Positions 27,466 through 36,387 are shown, counted from the stretch's first letter. The stretch: DNA of 64,000 nt from Gracilibacillus salinarum (GCF_022919575.1 NZ_CP095071.1:620001-684000), one strand, 5' to 3'. The notes: generated by a model not told the origin, from the letters alone. Numbers and translations are program-made.

Positions 27466-28254
27466 TTATTTCTTATTAAAAGCAGGTTTTAATATTTTCT
27501 CCATTAACTGTGGAAAGAGTTGATACAGTTTCCCGCCTGCATTCATCCACGCTGGTAAATTAATTTCTCTTTTCTTTGTGAACAAGGCATGGATGATTTT
27601 CTGAGCGACATCATTCGGGTCTAACATCACATTTTGTATACTTTTTTGATAGTTTCCTTCCGGGTCTGCTTGTTCGAAAAAAGCAGTTCTTACCGGACCA
27701 ATATTGACAGATGTAACAAAAACTTTCCCCTCTAATTCCATACGTAGTGCATTAGAAAAGCTGATAACACTAGCTTTGGTCGCACTATAGATGGCTGATT
27801 TGGGAGTTGGCACCTTACCTGCCTGTGAACCGATATTCACAATATGCGCTGGTTTACTTTTTATTAAATACGGAATTAGCTGATAGGTAGTAAAAAATAA
27901 TGCTTGCAAATTGAGCTGCACCATTTTTTCAATATCGGACCAATTCATTTGGTCAAATTGACGAAAAAAACCAAGACCGGCATTATTAATCACAGCATCT
28001 ACCTTATCAATATCTGACATCATTTCATCGAGAATCTCTCCCCATTTCTGTCTATCCGTAATGTCAGCAGTGTAATGATAAGCTTCTATCTGGTATTGTT
28101 TTTTTATTTTATCTACTATTTGTACAAGCTTACTTTCCGTTCGTGCCACAAGGATTGGCACAGCCCCATTTGCTGCTAATTGATATGCTAACGCCTCTCC
28201 TATTCCACTTGATGCTCCTGTTATTAATACATGTTTACCCATTAATCTGTTCAT
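27466..28254 (-). CDS. yqjQ: Short-chain dehydrogenase YqjQ
   Basis: NAD(P)-binding Rossmann oxidoreductase of the SDR family with 262 residues. The cofactor motif TGASSGIG is near residues 11-18, the NNAG motif (VINNAGLGFF) follows, then catalytic Ser (NIGSQAG) and YxxxK (YSATKAS). GGAGATGATGAC precedes the ATG at 28254. It lies 16 bp upstream of yqkB. The substrate is not known. Confidence 0.88.
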   Translation of the reverse strand: MNRLMGKHVLITGASSGIGEALAYQLAANGAVPILVARTESKLVQIVDKIKKQYQIEAYHYTADITDRQKWGEILDEMMSDIDKVDAVINNAGLGFFRQFDQMNWSDIEKMVQLNLQALFFTTYQLIPYLIKSKPAHIVNIGSQAGKVPTPKSAIYSATKASVISFSNALRMELEGKVFVTSVNIGPVRTAFFEQADPEGNYQKSIQNVMLDPNDVAQKIIHALFTKKREINLPAWMNAGGKLYQLFPQLMEKILKPAFNKK

Positions 28255-28390
28255 GTCATCATCTCCATTCCTATCTTATCATACTCTGGAAATGTAACAG
28301 AATATTTTGCTGTTCGGTTGATCGGTATGGTTGGTTGTCGTCCGACATAGTGAAGGATATAAAGAAATAGTAAATTTTAATACGATTCCA

Positions 28391-28419
28391 TTGACTTTTG
28401 ATATGATATTCTAGACAAT
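28391..28419 (+). promoter_or_regulatory. Candidate sigma-A promoter for the GDPD-rnz operon
   Basis: TTGACT (28391-28396), 17 bp, GACAAT (28414-28419), 36 bp before the first gene. The -10 is imperfect (4 of 6). Prediction. Confidence 0.4.
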
Positions 28420-28455
28420 CATGAGGAGGTTATTTAAAAGAGGTGAAGGTAACGA

Positions 28456-29181
28456 ATGATTATTTATGCACACCGTGGAGCAAGTAAACATGCACCAGAA
28501 AATACGATACCAGCATTTGATCTAGCCTATCATCATGATGCTGATGGTATTGAAACTGATGTCCAATTAACAAAGGATGGTGTACCAGTATTGATCCATG
28601 ACGAAAAACTGCAACGCACGACTAACGGAAATGGATTTGTCAAAGACTACACCTACGCTGAATTAACTCAACTTGATGCCGGCAGCTGGAAGTCTCCTCA
28701 ATTCGCTGACACTGTCATTCCAACTTTAGAGGATTTACTTCGTTGGAATCAAGATAAGCAACTGAAGCTGAATATCGAATTAAAAAACAACATATTCCCC
28801 TATCCAGGACTAGAGGAAACAGTATTCCAGTTGCTTCAAAAGTACAACATGGTGAATCAGACTGTGATCTCAACCTTCAATCAAGAGAGTATTGTTAAGT
28901 TGAAACAATGGTCAACTGAACTGAATTACGCTTTTCTAACTAGTAAGAAAGATAAAAATTTAATTCCATTTGCAGAGTCTATTAAGGCAGAAGGAATTCA
29001 TATTCAGTACCGACTACTTACCAATCGGCTGGTAGAACAAGCTAATCAGCATGACTTATATGTTGCAGTTTATACTGTTAACTTGCCGCTGTCGATAAAA
29101 CGTGCTATAAGGATGAACTGCCATGCCATCTTTACTGACATCCCAAAACTAGCTGTTGATTTAAGAAAAAACACACTATAG
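28456..29181 (+). CDS. yqiK: Glycerophosphodiester phosphodiesterase
   Basis: Hydrolyses glycerophosphodiesters to glycerol 3-phosphate and an alcohol. A GDPD TIM barrel of 241 residues. The N-terminal motif HRGASKHAPENTIPAF and the metal ligands in GIETDVQLTKDGVPVLIHD are complete. No signal peptide, so it is probably cytoplasmic, as for B. subtilis YqiK. GAAGGT precedes the ATG. It is 14 bp upstream of rnz and likely co-transcribed. Confidence 0.92.
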   Translation: MIIYAHRGASKHAPENTIPAFDLAYHHDADGIETDVQLTKDGVPVLIHDEKLQRTTNGNGFVKDYTYAELTQLDAGSWKSPQFADTVIPTLEDLLRWNQDKQLKLNIELKNNIFPYPGLEETVFQLLQKYNMVNQTVISTFNQESIVKLKQWSTELNYAFLTSKKDKNLIPFAESIKAEGIHIQYRLLTNRLVEQANQHDLYVAVYTVNLPLSIKRAIRMNCHAIFTDIPKLAVDLRKNTL

Positions 29182-29195
29182 AGAGGAAGGAATAC

Positions 29196-30113
29196 ATGCA
29201 CGTTGAGTTTTTAGGAACAGGGGCCGGACTTCCTAGCAAAAATAGAAATGTAACCTCCATCATGCTCCATTTGGAACAAAAACGTAATGCGCTTTGGATG
29301 TTTGATTGTGGGGAAGCAACACAACACCAAATTTTACATACGTCAATTAAACCAAGAAAAATAGAGAAAATTTTCATTACTCATTTACATGGTGATCACA
29401 TATTTGGTTTACCAGGATTGCTAAGTAGTCGTTCCTTTCAAGGCGGCGTGGAGCCAGTAACAATCTATGGCCCACCGGGTATTAAAGCCTATTTAGAGAC
29501 GAGTTTAACGCTTAGCCGTACAAAATTGTCCTATCCTATTAAAATCGTTGAACTGAGCGAAGGTGTGATATTTGAAGATCAGCAGTTTATCATTTCTGCT
29601 CAGAAATTACAGCATGGGATAGAATGCTTCGGTTTCTTAATTGAGGAGAAGGATAGTCCAGGGCCATTACTTGTAAATAAATTAAAAGAAATAGGAATCG
29701 AACCTGGACCGATCTATCAGGAGTTTAAGGTAAATGAAACCGTTGACCTGCCAAACGGGCATACAGTTAAATCCAAGGACTATATCGGAGTACCAAAACC
29801 AGGCAAACGGATAGCGGTTATAGGTGATACGAGAGCTCACCAAGCCATAATACCATTTGTCCAAGGAGTTGACTTGCTGATTCATGAGGCTACTTTCGCT
29901 GCAGATCAGGAAAAATTAGCTCATGAATACTACCATTCGACAACCAGCCAAGCTGCTGCCATAGCTCGGGAGGCAAACGTTAAACAGTTAATTTTGACAC
30001 ATATATCCTCTAGATTCCAAAACGAAGATATAGAGCTATTGAAAAAAGAATCTCAACAACTATTTCACAATACAACAATCGCTTATGACTTCTATACAGC
30101 AACAATAGATTAG
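29196..30113 (+). CDS. rnz: Ribonuclease Z
   Basis: tRNA 3'-processing endonuclease of the metallo-beta-lactamase family, trimming pre-tRNAs that lack an encoded CCA. The zinc motif THLHGDHIFGLPGL is at about residues 61-74, and further ligands lie in VIGDTRAH and in LTHISSR near the C-terminus. The flexible exosite arm is visible (PGPIYQEFK region). Its 305 residues match the B. subtilis enzyme. It follows the GDPD gene. Confidence 0.94.
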   Translation: MHVEFLGTGAGLPSKNRNVTSIMLHLEQKRNALWMFDCGEATQHQILHTSIKPRKIEKIFITHLHGDHIFGLPGLLSSRSFQGGVEPVTIYGPPGIKAYLETSLTLSRTKLSYPIKIVELSEGVIFEDQQFIISAQKLQHGIECFGFLIEEKDSPGPLLVNKLKEIGIEPGPIYQEFKVNETVDLPNGHTVKSKDYIGVPKPGKRIAVIGDTRAHQAIIPFVQGVDLLIHEATFAADQEKLAHEYYHSTTSQAAAIAREANVKQLILTHISSRFQNEDIELLKKESQQLFHNTTIAYDFYTATID

Positions 30114-30286
30114 AACTTAGTTGGTTCTTTCTTCTTATTACCTTAGTCAGCTAATTTTGACAAGCTTAGAAACGTTTAACAAAGCTCGGGATATAATGTG
30201 TTTTGTCAGCGAATATTTCAAGTAGTACTCTTTGGTATATTTTAAAGCTTTTTATTCAAGCTCATTTTGCTTTTATAACGTATAAA

Positions 30287-30323
30287 GAAAAAGATTAGGA
30301 GACCTCTTTCCCTAATCTTTTTC
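30287..30323. terminator. Bidirectional terminator between rnz and dinB
   Basis: GAAAAAGATTAGG (30287-30299) and CCTAATCTTTTTC (30311-30323) form a perfect 13-bp stem flanked by A and T runs, so it can act in both directions. It overlaps the dinB stop. The rest of the 30114-30311 gap shows nothing. Confidence 0.85.
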
Positions 30324-31421
30324 TTTCATATATTCAAATAAATTCATCTGATAAGTGATGTCGTCTTTTTTTACGGCATTTTGAACGGTTATGCCGAGCA
30401 AACGGACGGGAGTACCGTTCCAATGATCTTCTAATAATCGTTCGCTATAAAAATATATATCAGCAGCTGTTTCAATATATTGATTAATTTTTGTTCTTCT
30501 TGTGATCGTTTTTCTGTCATTGTATCGAATGGTTAACTGAATAGTATTCCCTAATGCTGATTTGCGCCGTAATCGATTCGTAACACTTTCTGCCAGCTGA
30601 TGTAACTGAGCCGATAATAAATCATATTCACCAATATCTTGCGGAAAGGTCCTGGAAGTACCAATACTTTTAAAACTGCTCGCACGTTCTGGATCAACCG
30701 GTCGGGGGTCTTCACCTAATGCTCTTGTTTTTAACTTTTCTCCGTTCACTCCAAGCAGTCCTTTTAACATCATCGTATCAGTTTCGACCAGATCTTCTAT
30801 TGAGTTAATGTCATAGCGCCGTAATTTCTCTGCTGTTTTCTTACCGATACCATACATCTCTTCAATCGGTAACGGCCACAATTTTGCCGCTACATCCCTC
30901 TTTCGTAAAATGGTAATACCGTTCGGTTTCTTCATGTCAGATGCCATTTTTGCAAGAAATTTATTGGGAGCAATTCCGATACTGCAAGGTAACTGCAAGT
31001 CGTTAGCCACGTGTTGCTGAACAGCTTCAGCTATTTCGATAGGGCTTCCCAAATCATAGCTGTCCGTAATATCCATGAATGCTTCATCAATCGATACCGG
31101 CTCAACGTACGGGGTATAATCTTCTAAAATTCGGAACAATTGACTTGATACCTCTCGATAACGTGGAAAGTTCGGTCGTCTTACAATTAAATCCGGGCAT
31201 CTTTTTTTCGCTTCCCATAATGACATAGTAGTTTTTACACCTTTACTTCGTGCTTCATAGCTACTGGTAACGATAATACCTTTTCGTTCATCTGGATTAC
31301 CTGCTATAGCCAATGGCTTACCTCTTAATTCCGGATGGTCTACCATTTCAACTGAAGCATAAAAGCTGTTCATGTCAACATGTAAGATCACCCGCCCATT
31401 TTTGGGGTACCATGAATTCAT
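30312..31421 (-). CDS. dinB: DNA polymerase IV (Y family)
   Basis: Translesion polymerase. The catalytic motifs are ILHVDMNSFYASVE (metal Asp) and PVSIDEAFMDIT (SxDE). A helix-hairpin-helix near GIGKKTAEKL and the little-finger domain follow, and the C-terminus ends with a QMNLFEY-type beta-clamp motif. The ATG at 31421 gives MNSWYPKNG and 369 residues; a further in-frame ATG at 31460 lies inside the upstream peptidase gene. No LexA-type box is seen before it, since it begins within the end of that gene. Confidence 0.91.
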   Translation of the reverse strand: MNSWYPKNGRVILHVDMNSFYASVEMVDHPELRGKPLAIAGNPDERKGIIVTSSYEARSKGVKTTMSLWEAKKRCPDLIVRRPNFPRYREVSSQLFRILEDYTPYVEPVSIDEAFMDITDSYDLGSPIEIAEAVQQHVANDLQLPCSIGIAPNKFLAKMASDMKKPNGITILRKRDVAAKLWPLPIEEMYGIGKKTAEKLRRYDINSIEDLVETDTMMLKGLLGVNGEKLKTRALGEDPRPVDPERASSFKSIGTSRTFPQDIGEYDLLSAQLHQLAESVTNRLRRKSALGNTIQLTIRYNDRKTITRRTKINQYIETAADIYFYSERLLEDHWNGTPVRLLGITVQNAVKKDDITYQMNLFEYMKEKD

Positions 31422-31431
31422 GTCATCACAC

Positions 31432-32550
31432 TCATTTTGATAATTGCTTAACAATTTCATACATATATAACGGGACCTCCGTTAAACTTGCAATACCGAT
31501 TCGTTCATTTTTGGTATGAATGTTTTCATAGCCAACAGCTAGATTAACAGTTGGAATGCCTTTACCAGACAGATGATTCGCATCACTTCCTCCGCCACTC
31601 ACTTTCAATGAAGCTTCTTTTCCAAGAGCAGAAGCAGCTTTCATCGCTATTTGAACAACTTGATCATTTTCATCAAATTGATAATTAGGGTACATATGCT
31701 TTATTTCGATGTCTACTTCGCCACCCATGTTCGCTGTGCTTTCTTTAAGGGCAGTGCACATTGCTTCCACTTGATTATCTAATTTATCCTTCGACAATGA
31801 CCGGGCTTCTGCAATTAATAATACGCGGTCACACACCACATTTGTAGGACCTTTCCCCTCAAAGCTTCCTACATTGGCAGTCGTTTCTTCATCAATTCGT
31901 CCTAGCGGCATTTTCGTAATAGCTTTTGCAGTCATACTGATCGCAGATACACCTTTTTCCGGCTGTACACCAGCATGTGCCGCTTTTCCTTTGATCGTTG
32001 CATATATTTTTGCTTGTGAAGGCGCTGCTGTAATAATCGATCCAACTTCTCCATCACTGTCCAAAGCATACCCAAACGATACCGGTAATTGTGACTCATC
32101 AAAATATTGTGAACCTACAAGACCTGATTCTTCCCCACTCATGATTGCAAAATAAATATCACCATGAATTACAGGCTGTTCCTTCAACATATGAATTAGT
32201 TCAATTATCGAAGTAATCCCGGCTTTATCATCTGCACCTAAAATAGTAGTCCCATCTGAATAGATAAATTCATCTTTGATGACAGGTTTGATTGCTTCTC
32301 CTGGTACTACTGTATCCATATGTGCAGTGAAATAGATCGATGGTATATTTGAATCATTTCCTTTCAAACGAGCAATAATGTTCCCAGCTTCATGTCCCGT
32401 TTGCTGATGAGTATTGTCTTCTTTTACCTCTAAACCTAATTGTTCGAATTGTTGCAGTAAATGATCTGCTATCTTGCGTTCTTTCGTTGTTTCTGAATCG
32501 ATTTGTACTAGTTCAATAAATTGTTTGACGATTCTATCCTGGTTGCTCAT
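31432..32550 (-). CDS. M20 family peptidase, PepT-like
   Basis: Zinc exopeptidase of the M20 clan, similar to tripeptidase T and B. subtilis YqjE. It has 372 residues. The metal-site motifs are FTAHMDTVVPG, GADDKAGI and MSGEESGLVGSQYFD, and a dimerisation domain lies in the middle (AKAAHAGVQPEKG-like KAAHAGV). A late His in GGGSDANHLSGKG completes the site. Cytoplasmic. It overlaps dinB only if the longer dinB start were used. Confidence 0.88.
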   Translation of the reverse strand: MSNQDRIVKQFIELVQIDSETTKERKIADHLLQQFEQLGLEVKEDNTHQQTGHEAGNIIARLKGNDSNIPSIYFTAHMDTVVPGEAIKPVIKDEFIYSDGTTILGADDKAGITSIIELIHMLKEQPVIHGDIYFAIMSGEESGLVGSQYFDESQLPVSFGYALDSDGEVGSIITAAPSQAKIYATIKGKAAHAGVQPEKGVSAISMTAKAITKMPLGRIDEETTANVGSFEGKGPTNVVCDRVLLIAEARSLSKDKLDNQVEAMCTALKESTANMGGEVDIEIKHMYPNYQFDENDQVVQIAMKAASALGKEASLKVSGGGSDANHLSGKGIPTVNLAVGYENIHTKNERIGIASLTEVPLYMYEIVKQLSK

Positions 32551-32579
32551 ATGCTAACTCCTTTTTGTGAAATATTGAC

Positions 32580-32608
32580 TTGTCCTATTCTGTAATTACA
32601 TGTAAAAT
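32580..32608 (+). promoter_or_regulatory. Candidate sigma-A promoter of the Prli42 gene
   Basis: TTGTCC (32580-32585), 17 bp, TAAAAT (32603-32608) lies 36 bp before the miniprotein start. The sequence divergently flanks the M20 peptidase gene. Prediction. Confidence 0.4.
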
Positions 32609-32643
32609 ATATGTTAGTATCGCCCATAAAGGAGGATTTTAGT

Positions 32644-32748
32644 ATGGCTTCAAAACGTGAAAAAAGAACAAAAATTATCGTATATATAATGATTGTGGCT
32701 ATGATTTTATCTACTTTTACTGCTGGATTAGCAATGTTTATTAATTAA
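32644..32748 (+). CDS. Stressosome-associated membrane miniprotein Prli42
   Basis: A 34-residue ORF starting MASKREKRTKIIVYIMIVAM and ending STFTAGLAMFIN, with AAAGGAGG 8-9 nt upstream. A basic head followed by one helix with the K-I-[IV]-V-Y-x-M pattern and a small-residue LSTxxAGLAM segment is the Prli42 signature. In Listeria, Prli42 anchors the stressosome to the membrane. It is too short for most gene finders. The stressosome link here is inferred from family. Confidence 0.85.
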   Translation: MASKREKRTKIIVYIMIVAMILSTFTAGLAMFIN

Positions 32749-32782
32749 AATTTCTGAAATGCACCGATGAATAACACACAGG

Positions 32783-32813
32783 AAAAGACACCCAGATCAG
32801 TTGGGTGTCTTTT
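32783..32813. terminator. Bidirectional terminator between the Prli42 gene and brxB
   Basis: AAAAGACACCCA and TGGGTGTCTTTT form a perfect 12-bp stem with a 7-nt loop flanked by A and T. It can end both convergent transcripts. Confidence 0.85.
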
Positions 32814-32819
32814 CACACT

Positions 32820-33251
32820 TTATACTTCCTCACAATGTTGCTCGAACAAGCCTTGAAGTTTATTGACAACCTCTACTGGACTGTGTCCTTCAATTTCATG
32901 TCGTTCCACCATTTTAATAATTTGACCATCTTTCAACAACGCAAACGATGGTGATGAAGGCTGATATCCTTCAAAATATTGTCGAGCCAATTCCGTTGCT
33001 TCTCGATCCTGACCTGCAAAAACCGTTACTAATTGATCCGGTCTCTTATCGTAATGTACTGCACTTGCCGCTGCAGGTCGTGCTACTCCTCCGGCACAAC
33101 CACAAGTAGAATTTACCATTACTAATGTTGTACCTTTTTTACTTAAAGCTTCCTGTACTTCTTCTGGTGTCTTAAGTTCATCGTAACCCGCTTGCGTTAT
33201 TTCATTACGTGCAGATTCGACGATGTCACCCATAAACAAATTAAAATCCAT
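32820..33251 (-). CDS. brxB: Bacilliredoxin BrxB (YqiW)
   Basis: Thioredoxin-like protein that removes bacillithiol from S-bacillithiolated proteins. The CGC active-site motif is at Cys50-Gly-Cys52 in [15 protein letters not shown]. Its C-terminal stretch [16 protein letters not shown] is family typical. Start at 33251 (MDFNLFMGD) with GAGAGGG upstream; the alternative TTG three codons earlier overlaps the ribosome site. It matches YqiW more closely than the paralogue YphP (BrxA). Confidence 0.92.
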   Translation of the reverse strand: MDFNLFMGDIVESARNEITQAGYDELKTPEEVQEALSKKGTTLVMVNSTCGCAGGVARPAAASAVHYDKRPDQLVTVFAGQDREATELARQYFEGYQPSSPSFALLKDGQIIKMVERHEIEGHSPVEVVNKLQGLFEQHCEEV

Positions 33252-33367
33252 ATATATCAACCCTCTCTTAATAAAGTGAGTCTTCCACCAAAGGTCTTGA
33301 AACCTTTTAGATGATCACCATCAAAAAATAATCCTCTGTTAAATAATATCAACAATAGCCTTCCTTT

Positions 33368-34798
33368 TCAAACAACTGAACTCGTTTGCTTTACATGAGG
33401 TAATGCTATTTTAAATGTAGTGCCTGTATGATCACTTCTTTGAATAGAAATAGAACCATCATGACTTTCAATAATACGTCTGACTACATTTAATCCTAAT
33501 CCTGTCCCGCTGTCTTTGGATGTTGAGAAAGGCTCAAATAAACTTTCTCTGATCGAATTCGGAATACCGGAGCCTGTATCCCGAATGTAAATGACATATT
33601 GATTATAGTCGTCGAGTACACTTTCAATGGTTATAGTTCCATTATCACCAATTGCGTCTTTACTGTTTTGTAGCAAATTTAAAAATACTTGCTTCAATTG
33701 TTTTTGGTCCGCCAGAATATACTCTTCAGCGATATTGGTAACCAAATTGATATTTTTTGCCTCTAACGAGCTATACATTAAAGGTAGTAACTCTTGCAGA
33801 AGCTCGGAAAGTAAAACCATTTCTTTTTCTGGTTTTTTGTGATTTGACATAAGAAGCATTTGTTCTACGATGGAGTATAATCTATCTATCTCTTTCATCA
33901 TTAGATTAAAATGATATTTTTCGATTTCCTCCTTCGTCATCGACTCTCTCATCAAGGTTAGAAAACCATGGATCACAGTCAACGGATTTCTAATTTCATG
34001 AGCTGAGCTTGCAGCCATTTCTCCCACAAGTGCAAGTTTTTCTGATTGAACAATTTGATTTTCAAGCATCTCTGATTCCGTAATATTCACGAAATAAAGG
34101 ATCTTTCCCGTTGTCTGCCGGTCTAAATCCTTCAGATTTGTATGAGATGCGAGCAGAACGTATTCTTCATCACGGCTAGTCAATTGGAACTTTTGATTGT
34201 GGACAACCTTATCAGACAAAAGCATGTTTAAGATAGGATATTGTTTCTGCTTTTCAATTAGATCACGATCAGAGATAGTATCACTATCAAATTCAAATAA
34301 ATAGCGTGCACAAGAATTCACCCAATATGTGTTTTCATTATAATCATTGGTAATAATACCGATCGGCAACGAATTTAATATTTGCTCATGCTTGATCTTA
34401 TCAGAGATAATTTGATGAAATGATTGCTGCAAACTCTTGGACATTCGATTAATCGAATTGGCCAAGCTTTTAAATTCAATTTGCACAAAATCTGAGACTG
34501 TCTCTCCATAATTACCATTAGAAGTATTGTTTACTTTCGCTACCATTTTCTCAATAGGGTTTGTAATACTTCTGCTCAGTCTAAAAGAAATATAAATAGA
34601 GAGAAGTATACCGATAATCGTAATAATAAGTAAAAAATATAAGGATTGCTCTATAATTTCAGGATATGTATTAGTGTTTCTATGTAAAGCATTTAATTGC
34701 TCGTTTCTTTGTAATCCTAATCGCTCTTTCAAATCTTCTAACGCAGGTAAATACTCCTGCTTGATCACACTTTTAGCGGCTAGCGGCATCTGTTTCAT
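33368..34798 (-). CDS. Histidine kinase, C-terminal part (membrane helix-HAMP-PAS-HisKA-HATPase)
   Basis: 476-residue frame carrying a membrane helix at about 53-73, HAMP 74-127, a PAS-like domain about 140-240, HisKA with phospho-acceptor His267 in SSAHEIRNPLTV, and HATPase with N box NLLQNSKDAI, G1 DTGSGIP and G2 GTGLGLNVV. The domain order resembles the sporulation kinases that feed Spo0A. No response regulator gene adjoins it, so it is an orphan kinase. The apparent start, MKQMPLAAKS, is an artefact of the frame break and lacks a ribosome site. Confidence 0.85.
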   Translation of the reverse strand: MKQMPLAAKSVIKQEYLPALEDLKERLGLQRNEQLNALHRNTNTYPEIIEQSLYFLLIITIIGILLSIYISFRLSRSITNPIEKMVAKVNNTSNGNYGETVSDFVQIEFKSLANSINRMSKSLQQSFHQIISDKIKHEQILNSLPIGIITNDYNENTYWVNSCARYLFEFDSDTISDRDLIEKQKQYPILNMLLSDKVVHNQKFQLTSRDEEYVLLASHTNLKDLDRQTTGKILYFVNITESEMLENQIVQSEKLALVGEMAASSAHEIRNPLTVIHGFLTLMRESMTKEEIEKYHFNLMMKEIDRLYSIVEQMLLMSNHKKPEKEMVLLSELLQELLPLMYSSLEAKNINLVTNIAEEYILADQKQLKQVFLNLLQNSKDAIGDNGTITIESVLDDYNQYVIYIRDTGSGIPNSIRESLFEPFSTSKDSGTGLGLNVVRRIIESHDGSISIQRSDHTGTTFKIALPHVKQTSSVV

Positions 34799-35198
34799 TG
34801 TATTCCAATAAACCGACGACTTTATTCATAATGACAAAATCAAGTAACATTAGCTCATTGTGTAATCCTTCTGCTTTTTCAGGTATGGCTACTAACTGAC
34901 TTATTTCTTCACTTTGGGGATCGCTGCTGTACTGTTGAAATTCCTCCTGAAAGTCACTTTGAAAACCATTCTCTATATTTTTTAAAACGAATTGTTTTTT
35001 TATGGCTAATTCTTTCTCCCATTGGTCATACCAAACAATCTCCGGGATATTTTCATTTTGAATTGTATTAGAAACTGAGCTGATTTTCTCAATGGATTGT
35101 ATGAGTAAAAATGAAAAACCACTAAAAATAACAATCGCTATTAGGAGAATGCATAACAGCTTATTCCGAAGTGAAAAGTTGTTAAAAAACGTTATCAT
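34773..35198 (-). CDS. Histidine kinase, N-terminal sensor part
   Basis: 141-residue frame with one membrane helix at about 12-32 and an extracytoplasmic helical region (about 33-135), rich in Glu and Gln, that resembles four-helix-bundle sensor domains. It ends abruptly NETDAASR at a stop produced by the second copy of a 7-bp repeat. It has its own ribosome site (AGGAGA) and is 29 bp after the Med-like gene. Alone it would lack any kinase function. Confidence 0.8.
   Translation of the reverse strand: MITFFNNFSLRNKLLCILLIAIVIFSGFSFLLIQSIEKISSVSNTIQNENIPEIVWYDQWEKELAIKKQFVLKNIENGFQSDFQEEFQQYSSDPQSEEISQLVAIPEKAEGLHNELMLLDFVIMNKVVGLLEYNETDAASR
34774..34787. repeat. 7-bp tandem duplication disrupting the kinase
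   Basis: TAGCGGC repeated exactly twice. Because seven is not a multiple of three, it shifts the frame of the kinase gene and creates a TAA stop. Loss of one copy restores the open frame. Confidence 0.9.
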
Positions 35199-35227
35199 TC
35201 GGCAAATCTCCTATCATTGTATGATCG

Positions 35228-36211
35228 TCAATGAGTGATCTCTACATCTGTTAAAGCTTGCATTTGTTCCATCTCACTTTCCGTGAACATTGGACCAAGT
35301 GGAGCAATACCATAGACACCATCATTTTCATTGAGCATCTTTTTACTGTGTGGCAAGCCTTTATCACTTAAATAGTCTTTTATAATAGCATTATAGGTCA
35401 TAGGTACGTCATTGGTAACACTGGTAAGCATGAGGTTTTCTGCCATATATGATTGGTCTTCCAAATAGCCGATTAGATAAACACCATGTTCTTTGGCATA
35501 ATCGATCACCTCTTGATTATAGCTATTACCCTTCGTATAAATTACATCAACACCTTTATGAATGACTGATTCGGCTACTTCTTTCGCCTTAAGTTTACTC
35601 GTTCGCTCAGGAACTACTTTGTACATTAAATTAACAGCTGGATTTATCTTTTCAATTCCTTCAGGAAAACCCCAATCCTTTTGGCGATTGTCTACTGCAT
35701 CAATTATCGCTACTTTGTTGGATTCCGTTTTGAGTGCAGCAGCCATACCAGCTACGACTTCTACCTCATTCTGATTGAAGGTATATACCGAGAGGTTATC
35801 ACCCGAATAATTTCCATGAACCGTTACAAATTCCACATCTTTGTACTTATTCATTAAGCGGTAAAATGGTTCAGAAAATTCCCGACCATGACCGATAATT
35901 AACTGATACCCTTTGTCAACATATGTATCTACCAATTTCTCAGTATCTTCATTCTCCTTAACATTTCCTACTGCTTCGGCGGAAGTGTTATATTCGTCCT
36001 CGATTAATATTTTCCCTTTATAAGCTAATCCACCCCAACTTTGATCATTCAAATTATCGGAAGTGAGTATTAGAATGCTTGCGTCTTCTTTGGCAGATGC
36101 ATTCAAATCATCCAAAATATTAGTAGCCTTTAAAATAAGAAAAATAATAACGATAGATGAGACAATCGCAGTAATGGCAGTGATGTATTTCAACTGTTTG
36201 TTTGCCTCCAT
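35228..36211 (-). CDS. Med/BMP-family substrate-binding-like protein, membrane anchored
   Basis: 327-residue protein of the BMP (basic membrane protein) periplasmic-binding fold, similar to B. subtilis Med. A single N-terminal helix (about 9-29) anchors it; there is no lipobox cysteine. Fold markers are NDQSWGGLAYKG, QLIIGHGREFSEPF, VAGMAAALKTESNKVAIIDA and DVIYTKGNSYNQEVIDYA. It lies directly upstream of the sensor kinase in one unit, with no permease or ATPase genes, so it probably senses a ligand for the kinase. In B. subtilis, Med is needed by kinase KinD. Function here is inference. Confidence 0.8.
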   Translation of the reverse strand: MEANKQLKYITAITAIVSSIVIIFLILKATNILDDLNASAKEDASILILTSDNLNDQSWGGLAYKGKILIEDEYNTSAEAVGNVKENEDTEKLVDTYVDKGYQLIIGHGREFSEPFYRLMNKYKDVEFVTVHGNYSGDNLSVYTFNQNEVEVVAGMAAALKTESNKVAIIDAVDNRQKDWGFPEGIEKINPAVNLMYKVVPERTSKLKAKEVAESVIHKGVDVIYTKGNSYNQEVIDYAKEHGVYLIGYLEDQSYMAENLMLTSVTNDVPMTYNAIIKDYLSDKGLPHSKKMLNENDGVYGIAPLGPMFTESEMEQMQALTDVEITH

Positions 36212-36328
36212 AAAACATCTCCCCTAGTAAATACTGACAATAATATTATACATTAAATGACAAGTTTTGAACATACTTTTCCAATTTTCTTTTTATTTCG
36301 ACAAAATTTTTAGCTGTTACTAGGAATA

Positions 36329-36358
36329 TTGACAAGATAGACAAGCATATAGTTAAAA
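36329..36358 (+). promoter_or_regulatory. Candidate promoter of the TerC gene
   Basis: A perfect TTGACA (36329-36334) is followed after 17-18 bp by GTTAAA/TTAAAA. The leader to the GTG start is about 30 nt, too short for a manganese riboswitch. Confidence 0.4.
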
Positions 36359-36387
36359 GACAGAAGTAAAAAAAGGAGGATATACCG

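Larger units (their letters stand above)
33368..35198 (-). pseudogene. Sensor histidine kinase gene split by a 7-bp tandem duplication
   Basis: One kinase gene occupies this span in two frames. The N-terminal part ends at a TAA at 34773 and the C-terminal part opens in another frame at 34798. At 34774-34787 the heptamer TAGCGGC occurs twice in tandem. Removing one unit gives the continuous reading NETDAAKSVIKQEYLPALED, linking a sensor region to a second membrane helix, HAMP, PAS and kinase domains (about 600 residues). All catalytic motifs beyond the break are intact, so the lesion looks recent, reversible, or due to sequencing error. Confidence 0.8.

Noticed and set aside
28421..28459. 12-codon leader ORF overlapping the GDPD start
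   Set aside because: No ribosome site before its ATG, and the predicted transcript would start within it.
36335..36387. Manganese (yybP-ykoY) riboswitch before the TerC gene
   Set aside because: The leader after the promoter is only about 30-50 nt, too short for the aptamer.
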